This document shows positions 39,284-53,300 of a stretch of DNA of 64,000 nucleotides, one piece after another. A program made the translations under genes and the position numbers. The notes under the pieces are model-generated. The model searched no databases, was not told where the DNA came from, and saw only the letters and a list, made by a program, of their open reading frames with translations. The stretch's first letter is position 1. Each line of letters opens with the position of its first letter. Origin of the DNA: Siphonodentalium dalli (taxonomy: Eukaryota > Mollusca > Scaphopoda > Gadilida > Siphonodentaliidae); NCBI GenBank assembly GCA_032622095.1, contig CP136061.1, positions 94,237,345 to 94,301,344 on the forward strand, given 5' to 3'.

Positions 39284-41092
39284 GTTATATTTTTCCACTG
39301 CGAAATGGCTATAACTTTACCGACACAGCACATGACGTTAGCCAGCAGTAAAGTTGGAAAACAAAATAGTATTTGATACATCTTTTGTCGGAAATAATAT
39401 TTGGTGCAGCGTTTAATTTGTCATCTGAATTCTACAAATAAATCACCATTCAAAGACCCACGATATGCAAGCCTTGAAATAGGGTGTCTGTCATTTGCAG
39501 AATGAGGTCCCCAGAGGTTGAATTTAGTGATGCTACCCCGCATAGCGGGCTAGCATCACCAAATTCACCCTCTGGGAACCTCATTCTGCTGAGGTGTAAG
39601 CAGAATGAGGTCCCCAGAGGGTGAATTTGGTGATGCTAGCCCGCTATGCGGGGTAGCATCACTAAATTCACCCTCTGGGGACCTCATTCTGCAAATGACA
39701 GACACACTATTTCAAGGCTTGACGATATGTTTTAACTTAATGTGTGGCACATGGAAAGATATCAATTCTAAACTGACTGACTGATATATAAGATACTATA
39801 TATCTACAACGTTTGAAGATAAGCGGTATTATAATGGGTGTAAATACAATAGGAACATGACAATTTTCTCGCCCAATCTGATAGAACAAGACCCACATGT
39901 CCTGCTAATTTGATAGAACACGACTCAGTTTGGCTTGATATGAACATGATATGATTCCTTCCTCTATTTGATAGAACACAACACAGTATCGATCTATATG
40001 AACACAGCCCATACACAGGTTCCCAGAACAAAAATTTACCCACCCCCATTAATACTTATCTACATGTATATATAGAATTAAATATTATTGGGGTGTGGTA
40101 AGTTTTTGTTCAGGGTACCTGTGAGCCCAGATTCCTTGTTGTGTTTGATAGAACACGACACAGTATGGATTGATATGAACATGCATGCTATGATTCCTTG
40201 CTGTGTTTGATAGAACACGACACAGTATGGATTGATATGAACATGCATGATATGATTCCTTGCTCTGTTTGCTAGAAGTAATAACACGATGAGTACGATG
40301 AGAAAACATAAGGCGAAAACATAAGGCAAGTATCCTATGGGGAGATGATCAGTTTCAAAATGATTTTTATAGAGAGCGTTGATAGTGTTTATCTGATATC
40401 TCTATATAATTTAAAAGTGATGTTGAACACTCCACTGTGGTGATATCGAATGGGAACAAATGTACCTAGTATTATGTCAGTATATGTTTTGTGTTGTATA
40501 CAATACTACACACACACACACACATATATATATATCTATTATATATTTTGGAAGATCTGTGTGTCTGTGTGTGTGTGTGTGTGTGTGATCGCGATGGACT
40601 CGAAAACGACCGACCCGATTTCGATGAAACTTGGTATGTGGGGGTATTTTCTGTCGGGAAGTGGCATAGGCCTATTCATTTTCAGATCCGAGCTCAACTT
40701 TTCACGTGCCGAGGTCAAATCTGTTTTTACGCCGTTTTGCGCTAATATATTTCAGTTCGGTGCTCACAAATCGATTCTATATAGCGCGAATAATAAATTG
40801 CCAGTCATATAATTTGCACGGTTAGAATCTGTGGCGCTTCATCTTTCCAATGATGTATCACACGCCTGTGTACGTTTAAAGTTTCTACCTTAATTATCGG
40901 GAAGAACGCAGGACCATGCTTCGCTCATCGAAAAACATTGCGTAAATATATTACGCCATCAACAGATCGTGACGTGATCGCGTTAACTCTTAACCGGCCG
41001 ATGTCGCGTTAACTCATCACCGGCCGAGGTATCCGCAAATGACATTGGGCTATATATCTGGGAAACGGGTGGAGCTATCGACTTGAAATTTG

Positions 41093-41336
41093 GTATGTGA
41101 ATGTATCTTGCCCCGGATACGAATTTTATCGGGTCGCCGAGCCCGTGCGACGCCAGCTTCGCGCATGCGCAGACCAGATCTCGGAAACGGGTGGAGCTAT
41201 CGACTTGAAATTTGGTATGTGAATGTATCTTGCCCCGGATACGAATTTTATCGGGTCGCCGAGCCCGTGCGACGCCAGCTTCGCGCATGCGCAGACCAGA
41301 TCTCGGAAACGGGTGGAGCTATCGACTTGAAATTTG
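41093..41336. repeat. 122-bp tandem duplication private to copy 6
   Basis: Two identical 122-bp segments (GTATGTGAATGTATCTTGCC...GACTTGAAATTTG) lie in Helitron-like element 1 of copy 6. All other copies have one. The segment is bounded by the 39-bp direct repeat already present in the element, so misaligned exchange or replication slippage between these repeats is the likely cause. Confidence 0.9.
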
Positions 41337-44300
41337 GTTTTTGAATAGCCCGGACGAAGTCGGGTCACCTTCTAGTATTATATATTTTGGAAGATATGTG
41401 TGTGTGTCTGAGTTAACAATCGCCTACAATGGGGCTTACATTCCAGACTTTAAACCTTCTAATCGGGCTCGAGCCCGTTTGTCCCGCGAGCCCGATTGTA
41501 AACAGCGTACAAACGGGTTCGCGAGAGCTCAAATTATAGATAGAAAACGAAAAGTCCAGTTGAGCCCGTTTGGATAACTCGTCTGGTTTTTAACATTTTT
41601 GGTATGTGATCCTATCAACTATTGTGTATCCGAGATCCTAATTGTGCCAATAGAAACAAAACTTTCATATGTAGAATATGGCAGGTTTCGGCGTAAGTTG
41701 TATAGTTCACCGGGTCGGGTATGTATGACACGGACAAAACACATTGTATTCAATAAACAGCTCCGTTAACATGCGCATCTCCAAATCGCGATTTTACCCA
41801 CAATTTCACTCAACTCCTATGTTATTCTCTATGGAGGTCTAGTTTAAGTTTATATCGTAGTCCCATTTGTCTGTTCGTCAGATACAGACTAAAGTATTGT
41901 AGGAGCCTCCTTGATACCGGTATATTTATCAATGACAGCTATACGAGGCCTCTGGATATTGACATAAGCGCGTACATCGCAACACATATCTAGCAAAATA
42001 GCCCCTTAAGTGAGATGTCTTTCAACTAAGGTCAAGGTTATTTTAGGGTCAAGGTCATGTAAACCCCCCACATCAACTTGACAACAAATTTGGTTGAGGT
42101 CGGATCTTGACTGCTCCCGCGATGTCGACCCATGTTAAGATGGACATATAATCGAATTACCTCGCTGACGCCAACCGTGACAAAACATTTCAATAAAAAC
42201 CCTGCGATCCTATGTTGAATCAGATTAGCAAGCAGCCGGCTAATTGCGTTCGCGCGATGCAAAACCTGGAAGCTCGTCGCCTTATTAGGGTAGATTGGTT
42301 CAATCAGTTATCTCGAGCGAAATGATATGCCGCTGAAATTTCTGCGCGGCCAATTCTTTGCGAGACGGGAATCTATTGAATCTGCGTCAGCCTAACAGGG
42401 GCATATTCGTTAAGCAATTTATCTGGAGGGAAATTAAATGCAGCTAAAAGGCAGGCTCGTTATTACAAAACGCCATAACTAAAGACCGGCATAAAGCACG
42501 CTATCGTGCTATGCATCGTTGGAAAGGGCACACCCTGGGCTATTTAACTGGGTTAATTTGATTGTGAAGTAGGCGCGTTTGCGTTGTGTTATTTTCGCAT
42601 ATATCTTTTGCGAAAACGGTTATCATTATTTATATGTATGATAATTCACACAATGCCTACATACCATGCACGCAGACTCATTTGACTGCTGAACTAATTA
42701 CGAACAATTGCACTCAAGTGCAATCGCGCTTTGCTCAAGTCAAATTGCGCTAAAATTAAGCAAAATTGCGCTGTGCATACGCGATCCAGCGAGATCACTG
42801 TAACCAACGAACGAGTACCAGCGTAGTTTCGGCGGTCAAATGCACACGCTTGGACTATTGCGCTGAGGGACAAAATTGCACAGTGGTCACGATTGCGCTG
42901 CATTGCGACGACATTGCGCTGCACTGAAGCGCAATTGCGCTGTGGTGCGGCGATATTGCGCTGCACTCAAGCGCAAATGCACTGCGGTGCTGCGAAATTG
43001 CGCTGCACGCAAGCGCAATTGCACTGTGGTTCGGCTACATTGCACCACACTCAAGCGCAATTGCACTGTGGTTCGGCTACATTGCACCACGCTCAAGCGC
43101 AATTGCACTGTTGTTCGGCTACATTGCACCACGCTCAAGCGCAATTGCACTGTGGTGCGCTGCACTGAAGCGAAATTGCGCTGTGTTGGTGCGAAATTGC
43201 GCTTCACTCAAGCGCAATTGCACTGCGGTGCGGCAAAATTGCGCTTCACTCAAGCGTAATTGTACTGCGGTTCGGCTACATTGCACCACGCTCAAGCGCA
43301 ATTGCACTGTGGTTCGGCTACATTGCACCACGCTCAAGCGCAATTGCACTGCGGTGCGGCGACTTTGCGCTGAACTGAAGCGCAATTGGACTGCGGTGCA
43401 CATAAGCGCGATGCCATTTATTTACATATGACTTTCCCATTTGTCATACACATGTGTCACACCTGAGCCCAGTTATGATTATAAAAACACAAAGTTAAAT
43501 GACTGACTTACTGGTTTTATTTTTGCCTGAAAACGCTTCAGTTGTCCTTCCGTGTCTACTTCCGAATTTTCTAGGTGGTAGGAACAGCGGAAAGGGTAGA
43601 ACCCGGTTGTAGGTTTGACGCAAAAGACCCCAATTGACACACGGTGTTAGACTGCGTGTGTCTGTGTGTGTGTGATCGCGATGAACTCGAAAACGGCCTG
43701 GCCGATTTCGATGAAACTTGGTATGTGGGGGTATTTTCGGCCAGGAAGTGGCATAGGCCTATTGATTTTCAGATCCGAGGTCAACTTTTCACGTGCCGAG
43801 GTCAAATCTGTTTTTACGCTGTGTTACGGGACTTTCATTTGAGTTCGGTGCTTACAAATCGATTCGAAACAGCGCGAATAATAAAATGCCAGTCATAATA
43901 ATGACACTGTGAGAATCTTTCGTGTTTCCTCTTTCCAACGATATATAATGCGTATGTATCCGTTTTAGTTATCTGCCTCAATTATCAAGAAGAAGTGGTA
44001 CTATCTTCCATCAGGATAAAAACAATGCGTAACTTCTATGACGTCGTTGGAGGTCATAACGTTAGATCACGTTAACGCTTAACCGGCCGATGCATTTGAC
44101 TGTTTCAGACGTCTTGGCGATATCTCGGGCACCGATGGTAATTTATCTTTACGTTGACACTTGATAATTAATGAGCGTGTGTATATGAGGCGCGTTTATA
44201 TACTTGATCGGGTTAAACTGGCGGATTTTTACGGACGAAATTTGATGCATAGGGTATCTTGGTATCCGCTGGGCCGATTTCCCGGTATCCGCTGGGCCGA

Positions 44301-46584
44301 TTTCCACCATTTTTTGTGTGTTGGTGTTTGACCCCACCTGACATTGACCTTCAAAATGGTCAATTCAAGGTCAAAGCCCGGACGAAGTCGGGTCACCTTC
44401 TAGTATATATATAAATTGAATAAATTATTATATTAAAAAAAAACAAAAAAATTAAATTGTGCTTTATTTAGTTTGTCACTTCTTCAACCTTTGCGATGCT
44501 TGGATTGAAAATAAATTCTTACTGGAGATGGGTAATTGTAATTTAATTGACTGAAATTAATAACTTTTTCTCAAGTAATTCTATTAATTTCCAAAATTGT
44601 CATGACTGTCATTTAAAGGTACTCAATCCGACCAGACGCTCCTAAATTAGTATTCCTTTGGCTTCGGGGGTAAAAAAATGTTTGATTCGAGCCGAGGAAC
44701 CCACCCATCAAAGCTCAGAGTGATCAGGTATAGTTTTTTTGAAGTTTGTTAAGATGGATAACTCTAAAATCACTCTATACATCTTCATCCGCAATTTGTC
44801 CGTTTGACCACGTGTTTTCTGGGCCACATCTCGAGAAATTAACAAACTTCGAAAATCGATATTTGATCACACTAAGCTTTGATGGGTGACTCGAATCAAA
44901 TATTTGTTACCCCCGAAGCCAAAGAAATAGTAATTTAGGAGCGTCTGATCGGATTGAGTACCTTTAAATATATGTGACACTCAATTATTAAAAATAGATG
45001 TTATATTTTATAAACATCACCACGCCATGGGAAAATATCCACATTTATCAATGTTCATTGCCTATTTGTGAATGAAAAAAAGTAAATTAATGTCATGTCT
45101 CGATCGTTAGACAGCTTAATAATTTTACTAATCGGCAATGTCAAGTACCTCTTGTTCGCATGTTGTTCAGTTGTACTGACATACAATCAACCAATGCCGT
45201 TGTAACTCGATCACCGCCGTTGGACATCGATCCGCACCGACGTAATTGCTTCCCCGCCGTTACTTGATACATAGTGTGAGGTGTTGAACTGATGGAGTAT
45301 TATCTCTATTATAGTATACAGGCGAAGCCAGAGTAGAGATTCATGACATGATAGTGAACAACAACTGTTTATAAATACAGTTTTAATATAACGGTACTCA
45401 TTTAACATGGAATATACAGCTTTAATACAATGGTACTCATTCAACATGTAGTATAGAGTTTTATAATAAAATCAGTTATTCCATAACAGAAAATCTCACC
45501 TCACAAACAGTCGTTAACAAAACGTGGGCAACAATATAGTGAAACAATATAATGTACGAAAGAGCAGTATGGACATCCGAAACACCACCGCACCCCCAAA
45601 TATATAAACACAAACTCGTTGTAAAGATTCGCAAGTCGTTATAACTACTTCCAATAACTCGTTATAACGACTTACAACTCTTTACCCAACAGAAGAGCCC
45701 TGTGCCAATGCATTCTCTTATATATGCGAGTCGACCATAGGTCGCCTCGCATATATAAGAGAATGCATTGGCTTAACACATTAAAAATTATAAAATTGTT
45801 AAAGAATGTAAGAAAAAATGGTAAAAAGTGTTAATTTTTTTTTTTTTTAGGCCAATGCATTCTCTTATATATGCGAGGCGACCTATGGTCGACTCGCATA
45901 TATAAGAGAATGCATTGGCACAGGGCATAACTGTAACTATCACAATGTGGTCAAGGAGCCGGTTCCAATGATATCCATATTTGTATGGTTCTATTGAGAC
46001 AGACCCAAGATAATTTAGGCTGTTGAAGCTTTATTTGGCCGGTTTTGGCCGGTTTGTTGGGTAAAGGGGTTAAAATAATTACAAGTCGTTATAATGACTT
46101 GTTTTTATTTATACAAGTCGTTATAACGGCTTTCGACAACTCGTTATAACGTACGGCTCGCAATTCGTTACAAGTCGTTATAATGATTTGCTGGACTGTT
46201 AAGTCATTATAACGAGTTGTATATTTGGGGGAGCGGTGGTGTTTCAGATGGCTCCAATGCGCTTTCGTAATAATGACAAAGAATATTGATAGAGAATGGT
46301 GACAGAACATGGAATCTGTGGGCGGAGTCAGATTATTCAAGGCAAAAATGAACCGCCCTTAACCGCTTCGTTGCTATGACATATGTAACTATTACACATT
46401 TCAAGTCAAACTATTACAAACATAAACGTGCATATCATGTGGTATATGGTCTGCAATACCCAATGAACTATACATCAACAGCTGCCATCATTCGTAATGT
46501 TGATTTAGAGATTAGTGTCTCATTAACAGTATATCTTGACATTTTAAACAGTGTATGGTCTTCCCGGAATACGTATGCCTTGGA

Positions 46585-46633
46585 GTAACTCTAAAATCAA
46601 GTGGTAATAACAACCACTTGATTTTAGAGTTAC
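46585..46633. repeat. Palindrome retained in copy 6
   Basis: The 21-bp arms GTAACTCTAAAATCAAGTGG(T)/(A)CCACTTGATTTTAGAGTTAC lie around AATAACA. The palindrome belongs to the family-1 TTAA MITE fragment and is absent from copies 1-5, where 71 bp are missing between GGAGT and TTTGACC. Confidence 0.9.
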
Positions 46634-47306
46634 ACATCTTCATCTGAAAATTGTCCGTTTGACCACGTGTTTTCTGGGCCACATATCGAGAAGTTAACAA
46701 ACTTCAAAAATCGATATCTGATCACTCTGAGCTTTGAAGTGTAGGTTCCTCGACTCGAATCAAATATTTGTTACCCCAGACGCCAACGAAATAGTAATTT
46801 AGGAGCGTCCGATCGGATTGAGTACCTTTAACCCTTTACTAGTACCCAACAAAGCGGCCAAAAACGCCCAAATAAAGCTTCAACAATCTAAAATATCTTC
46901 GGTCTGTCTCAATAGAACCATACAAATATGGATATCATTGGAACCGGTTCATTGACCACATTGTGATGGTTACAGTTATCCCCTGTGCCAATGCATTCTC
47001 TTATATATGCGAGTCGACCATAGGTCGCATCGCATATATAAGAGAATGCATTGGCCTAACACTTTTTACCATTTTTTCTTACTAGTACATTCTTTAACAA
47101 TTTTATAATTTTTTCTTACATTTTTTAACAATTTTTATAATATATTTCTACATTCTTTGACAATTTTATCATTTTTAATATGTGTTAAGCCAATGCATTC
47201 TCTTATATATGCGAGGCGACCTATGTTCGACTCGCATATATAAGAGAATGCATTGGCACAGGGCCGTTCTGTTGGATAAAGGGTTAAGGGTTTTCGCCAC
47301 ATTCTC

Positions 47307-50300
47307 GTTATATTTTTCCACTGCGAAATGGCTATAACTTTACCGACACAGCACATGACGTTAGCCAGCAGTAAAGTTGGAAAACAAAATAGTATTTGAT
47401 ACATCTTTTGTCGGAAATAATATTTGGTGCAGCGTTTAATTTGTCATCTGAATTCTACAAATAAATCACCATTCAAAGACCCACGATATGCAAGCCTTGA
47501 AATAGGGTGTCTGTCATTTGCAGAATGAGGTCCCCAGAGGTTGAATTTAGTGATGCTACCCCGCATAGCGGGCTAGCATCACCAAATTCACCCTCTGGGA
47601 ACCTCATTCTGCTGAGGTGTAAGCAGAATGAGGTCCCCAGAGGGTGAATTTGGTGATGCTAGCCCGCTATGCGGGGGTAGCATCACTAAATTCACCCTCT
47701 GGGGACCTCATTCTGCAAATGACAGACACACTATTTCAAGGCTTGACGATATGTTTTAACTTAATGTGTGGCACATGGAAAGATATCAATTCTAAACTGA
47801 CTGACTGATATATAAGATACTATATATCTACAACGTTTGAAGATAAGCGGTATTATAATGGGTGTAAATACAATAGGAACATGACAATTTTCTCGCCCAA
47901 TCTGATAGAACAAGACCCACATGTCCTGCTAATTTGATAGAACACGACTCAGTTTGGCTTGATATGAACATGATATGATTCCTTCCTCTATTTGATAGAA
48001 CACAACACAGTATCGATCTATATGAACACAGCCCATACACAGGTTCCCAGAACAAAAATTTACCCACCCCCATTAATACTTATCTACATGTATATATAGA
48101 ATTAAATATTATTGGGGTGTGGTAAGTTTTTGTTCAGGGTACCTGTGAGCCCAGATTCCTTGTTGTGTTTGATAGAACACGACACAGTATGGATTGATAT
48201 GAACATGCATGCTATGATTCCTTGCTGTGTTTGATAGAACACGACACAGTATGGATTGATATGAACATGCATGATATGATTCCTTGCTCTGTTTGCTAGA
48301 AGTAATAACACGATGAGTACGATGAGAAAACATAAGGCGAAAACATAAGGCAAGTATCCTATGGGGAGATGATCAGTTTCAAAATGATTTTTATAGAGAG
48401 CGTTGATAGTGTTTATCTGATATCTCTATATAATTTAAAAGTGATGTTGAACACTCCACTGTGGTGATATCGAATGGGAACAAATGTACCTAGTATTATG
48501 TCAGTATATGTTTTGTGTTGTATACAATACTACACACACACACACACATATATATATATCTATTATATATTTTGGAAGATCTGTGTGTCTGTGTGTGTGT
48601 GTGTGTGTGTGATCGCGATGGACTCGAAAACGACCGACCCGATTTCGATGAAACTTGGTATGTGGGGGTATTTTCTGTCGGGAAGTGGCATAGGCCTATT
48701 CATTTTCAGATCCGAGCTCAACTTTTCACGTGCCGAGGTCAAATCTGTTTTTACGCCGTTTTGCGCTAATATATTTCAGTTCGGTGCTCACAAATCGATT
48801 CTATATAGCGCGAATAATAAATTGCCAGTCATATAATTTGCACGGTTAGAATCTGTGGCGCTTCATCTTTCCAATGATGTATCACACGCCTGTGTACGTT
48901 TAAAGTTTCTACCTTAATTATCGGGAAGAACGCAGGACCATGCTTCGCTCATCGAAAAACATTGCGTAAATATATTACGCCATCAACAGATCGTGACGTG
49001 ATCGCGTTAACTCTTAACCGGCCGATGTCGCGTTAACTCATCACCGGCCGAGGTATCCGCAAATGACATTGGGCTATATATCTGGGAAACGGGTGGAGCT
49101 ATCGACTTGAAATTTGGTATGTGAATGTATCTTGCCCCGGATACGAATTTTATCGGGTCGCCGAGCCCGTGCGACGCCAGCTTCGCGCATGCGCAGACCA
49201 GATCTCGGAAACGGGTGGAGCTATCGACTTGAAATTTGGTTTTTGAATAGCCCGGACGAAGTCGGGTCACCTTCTAGTATTATATATTTTGGAAGATATG
49301 TGTGTGTGTCTGAGTTAACAATCGCCTACAATGGGGCTTACATTCCAGACTTTAAACCTTCTAATCGGGCTCGAGCCCGTTTGTCCCGCGAGCCCGATTG
49401 TAAACAGCGTACAAACGGGTTCGCGAGAGCTCAAATTATAGATAGAAAACGAAAAGTCCAGTTGAGCCCGTTTGGATAACTCGTCTGGTTTTTAACATTT
49501 TTGGTATGTGATCCTATCAACTATTGTGTATCCGAGATCCTAATTGTGCCAATAGAAACAAAACTTTCATATGTAGAATATGGCAGGTTTCGGCGTAAGT
49601 TGTATAGTTCACCGGGTCGGGTATGTATGACACGGACAAAACACATTGTATTCAATAAACAGCTCCGTTAACATGCGCATCTCCAAATCGCGATTTTACC
49701 CACAATTTCACTCAACTCCTATGTTATTCTCTATGGAGGTCTAGTTTAAGTTTATATCGTAGTCCCATTTGTCTGTTCGTCAGATACAGACTAAAGTATT
49801 GTAGGAGCCTCCTTGATACCGGTATATTTATCAATGACAGCTATACGAGGCCTCTGGATATTGACATAAGCGCGTACATCGCAACACATATCTAGCAAAA
49901 TAGCCCCTTAAGTGAGATGTCTTTCAACTAAGGTCAAGGTTATTTTAGGGTCAAGGTCATGTAAACCCCCCACATCAACTTGACAACAAATTTGGTTGAG
50001 GTCGGATCTTGACTGCTCCCGCGATGTCGACCCATGTTAAGATGGACATATAATCGAATTACCTCGCTGACGCCAACCGTGACAAAACATTTCAATAAAA
50101 ACCCTGCGATCCTATGTTGAATCAGATTAGCAAGCAGCCGGCTAATTGCGTTCGCGCGATGCAAAACCTGGAAGCTCGTCGCCTTATTAGGGTAGATTGG
50201 TTCAATCAGTTATCTCGAGCGAAATGATATGCCGCTGAAATTTCTGCGCGGCCAATTCTTTGCGAGACGGGAATCTATTGAATCTGCGTCAGCCTAACAG

Positions 50301-53300
50301 GGGCATATTCGTTAAGCAATTTATCTGGAGGGAAATTAAATGCAGCTAAAAGGCAGGCTCGTTATTACAAAACGCCATAACTAAAGACCGGCATAAAGCA
50401 CGCTATCGTGCTATGCATCGTTGGAAAGGGCACACCCTGGGCTATTTAACTGGGTTAATTTGATTGTGAAGTAGGCGCGTTTGCGTTGTGTTATTTTCGC
50501 ATATATCTTTTGCGAAAACGGTTATCATTATTTATATGTATGATAATTCACACAATGCCTACATACCATGCACGCAGACTCATTTGACTGCTGAACTAAT
50601 TACGAACAATTGCACTCAAGTGCAATCGCGCTTTGCTCAAGTCAAATTGCGCTAAAATTAAGCAAAATTGCGCTGTGCATACGCGATCCAGCGAGATCAC
50701 TGTAACCAACGAACGAGTACCAGCGTAGTTTCGGCGGTCAAATGCACACGCTTGGACTATTGCGCTGAGGGACAAAATTGCACAGTGGTCACGATTGCGC
50801 TGCATTGCGACGACATTGCGCTGCACTGAAGCGCAATTGCGCTGTGGTGCGGCGATATTGCGCTGCACTCAAGCGCAAATGCACTGCGGTGCTGCGAAAT
50901 TGCGCTGCACGCAAGCGCAATTGCACTGTGGTTCGGCTACATTGCACCACACTCAAGCGCAATTGCACTGTGGTTCGGCTACATTGCACCACGCTCAAGC
51001 GCAATTGCACTGTTGTTCGGCTACATTGCACCACGCTCAAGCGCAATTGCACTGTGGTGCGCTGCACTGAAGCGAAATTGCGCTGTGTTGGTGCGAAATT
51101 GCGCTTCACTCAAGCGCAATTGCACTGCGGTGCGGCAAAATTGCGCTTCACTCAAGCGTAATTGTACTGCGGTTCGGCTACATTGCACCACGCTCAAGCG
51201 CAATTGCACTGTGGTTCGGCTACATTGCACCACGCTCAAGCGCAATTGCACTGCGGTGCGGCGACTTTGCGCTGAACTAAAGCGCAATTGGACTGCGGTG
51301 CACATAAGCGCGATGCCATTTATTTACATATGACTTTCCCATTTGTCATACACATGTGTCACACCTGAGCCCAGTTATGATTATAAAAACACAAAGTTAA
51401 ATGACTGACTTACTGGTTTTATTTTTGCCTGAAAACGCTTCAGTTGTCCTTCCGTGTCTACTTCCGAATTTTCTAGGTGGTAGGAACAGCGGAAAGGGTA
51501 GAACCCGGTTGTAGGTTTGACGCAAAAGACCCCAATTGACACACGGTGTTAGACTGCGTGTGTCTGTGTGTGTGTGATCGCGATGAACTCGAAAACGGCC
51601 TGGCCGATTTCGATGAAACTTGGTATGTGGGGGTATTTTCGGCCAGGAAGTGGCATAGGCCTATTGATTTTCAGATCCGAGGTCAACTTTTCACGTGCCG
51701 AGGTCAAATCTGTTTTTACGCTGTGTTACGGGACTTTCATTTGAGTTCGGTGCTTACAAATCGATTCGAAACAGCGCGAATAATAAAATGCCAGTCATAA
51801 TAATGACACTGTGAGAATCTTTCGTGTTTCCTCTTTCCAACGATATATAATGCGTATGTATCCGTTTTAGTTATCTGCCTCAATTATCAAGAAGAAGTGG
51901 TACTATCTTCCATCAGGATAAAAACAATGCGTAACTTCTATGACGTCGTTGGAGGTCATAACGTTAGATCACGTTAACGCTTAACCGGCCGATGCATTTG
52001 ACTGTTTCAGACGTCTTGGCGATATCTCGGGCACCGATGGTAATTTATCTTTACGTTGACACTTGATAATTAATGAGCGTGTGTATATGAGGCGCGTTTA
52101 TATACTTGATCGGGTTAAACTGGCGGATTTTTACGGACGAAATTTGATGCATAGGGTATCTTGGTATCCGCTGGGCCGATTTCCCGGTATCCGCTGGGCC
52201 GATTTCCACCATTTTTTGTGTGTTGGTGTTTGACCCCACCTGACATTGACCTTCAAAATGGTCAATTCAAGGTCAAAGCCCGGACGAAGTCGGGTCACCT
52301 TCTAGTATATATATAAATTGAATAAATTATTATATTAAAAAAAAACAAAAAAATTAAATTGTGCTTTATTTAGTTTGTCACTTCTTCAACCTTTGCGATG
52401 CTTGGATTGAAAATAAATTCTTACTGGAGATGGGTAATTGTAATTTAATTGACTGAAATTAATAACTTTTTCTCAAGTAATTCTATTAATTTCCAAAATT
52501 GTCATGACTGTCATTTAAAGGTACTCAATCCGACCAGACGCTCCTAAATTAGTATTCCTTTGGCTTCGGGGGTAAAAAAATGTTTGATTCGAGCCGAGGA
52601 ACCCACCCATCAAAGCTCAGAGTGATCAGGTATAGTTTTTTTGAAGTTTGTTAAGATGGATAACTCTAAAATCACTCTATACATCTTCATCCGCAATTTG
52701 TCCGTTTGACCACGTGTTTTCTGGGCCACATCTCGAGAAATTAACAAACTTCGAAAATCGATATTTGATCACACTAAGCTTTGATGGGTGACTCGAATCA
52801 AATATTTGTTACCCCCGAAGCCAAAGAAATAGTAATTTAGGAGCGTCTGATCGGATTGAGTACCTTTAAATATATGTGACACTCAATTATTAAAAATAGA
52901 TGTTATATTTTATAAACATCACCACGCCATGGGAAAATATCCACATTTATCAATGTTCATTGCCTATTTGTGAATGAAAAAAAGTAAATTAATGTCATGT
53001 CTCGATCGTTAGACAGCTTAATAATTTTACTAATCGGCAATGTCAAGTACCTCTTGTTCGCATGTTGTTCAGTTGTACTGACATACAATCAACCAATGCC
53101 GTTGTAACTCGATCACCGCCGTTGGACATCGATCCGCACCGACGTAATTGCTTCCCCGCCGTTACTTGATACATAGTGTGAGGTGTTGAACTGATGGAGT
53201 ATTATCTCTATTATAGTATACAGGCGAAGCCAGAGTAGAGATTCATGACATGATAGTGAACAACAACTGTTTATAAATACAGTTTTAATATAACGGTACT

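Larger units (their letters stand above)
39284..47306. repeat. Macrosatellite copy 6 (variant unit, 8,023 bp)
   Basis: The first ~1.8 kb matches copies 1-5. It then carries a private 122-bp tandem duplication (41093-41336), a 26-bp deletion in the minisatellite near 42905, an altered GT tract (TGTCTGTG near 43657), an extra G at 46066-46069 and a 71-bp segment containing a palindrome (46585-46633). All except the 122-bp duplication are shared with copy 7, so copies 6 and 7 form a separate subtype. Confidence 0.95.
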
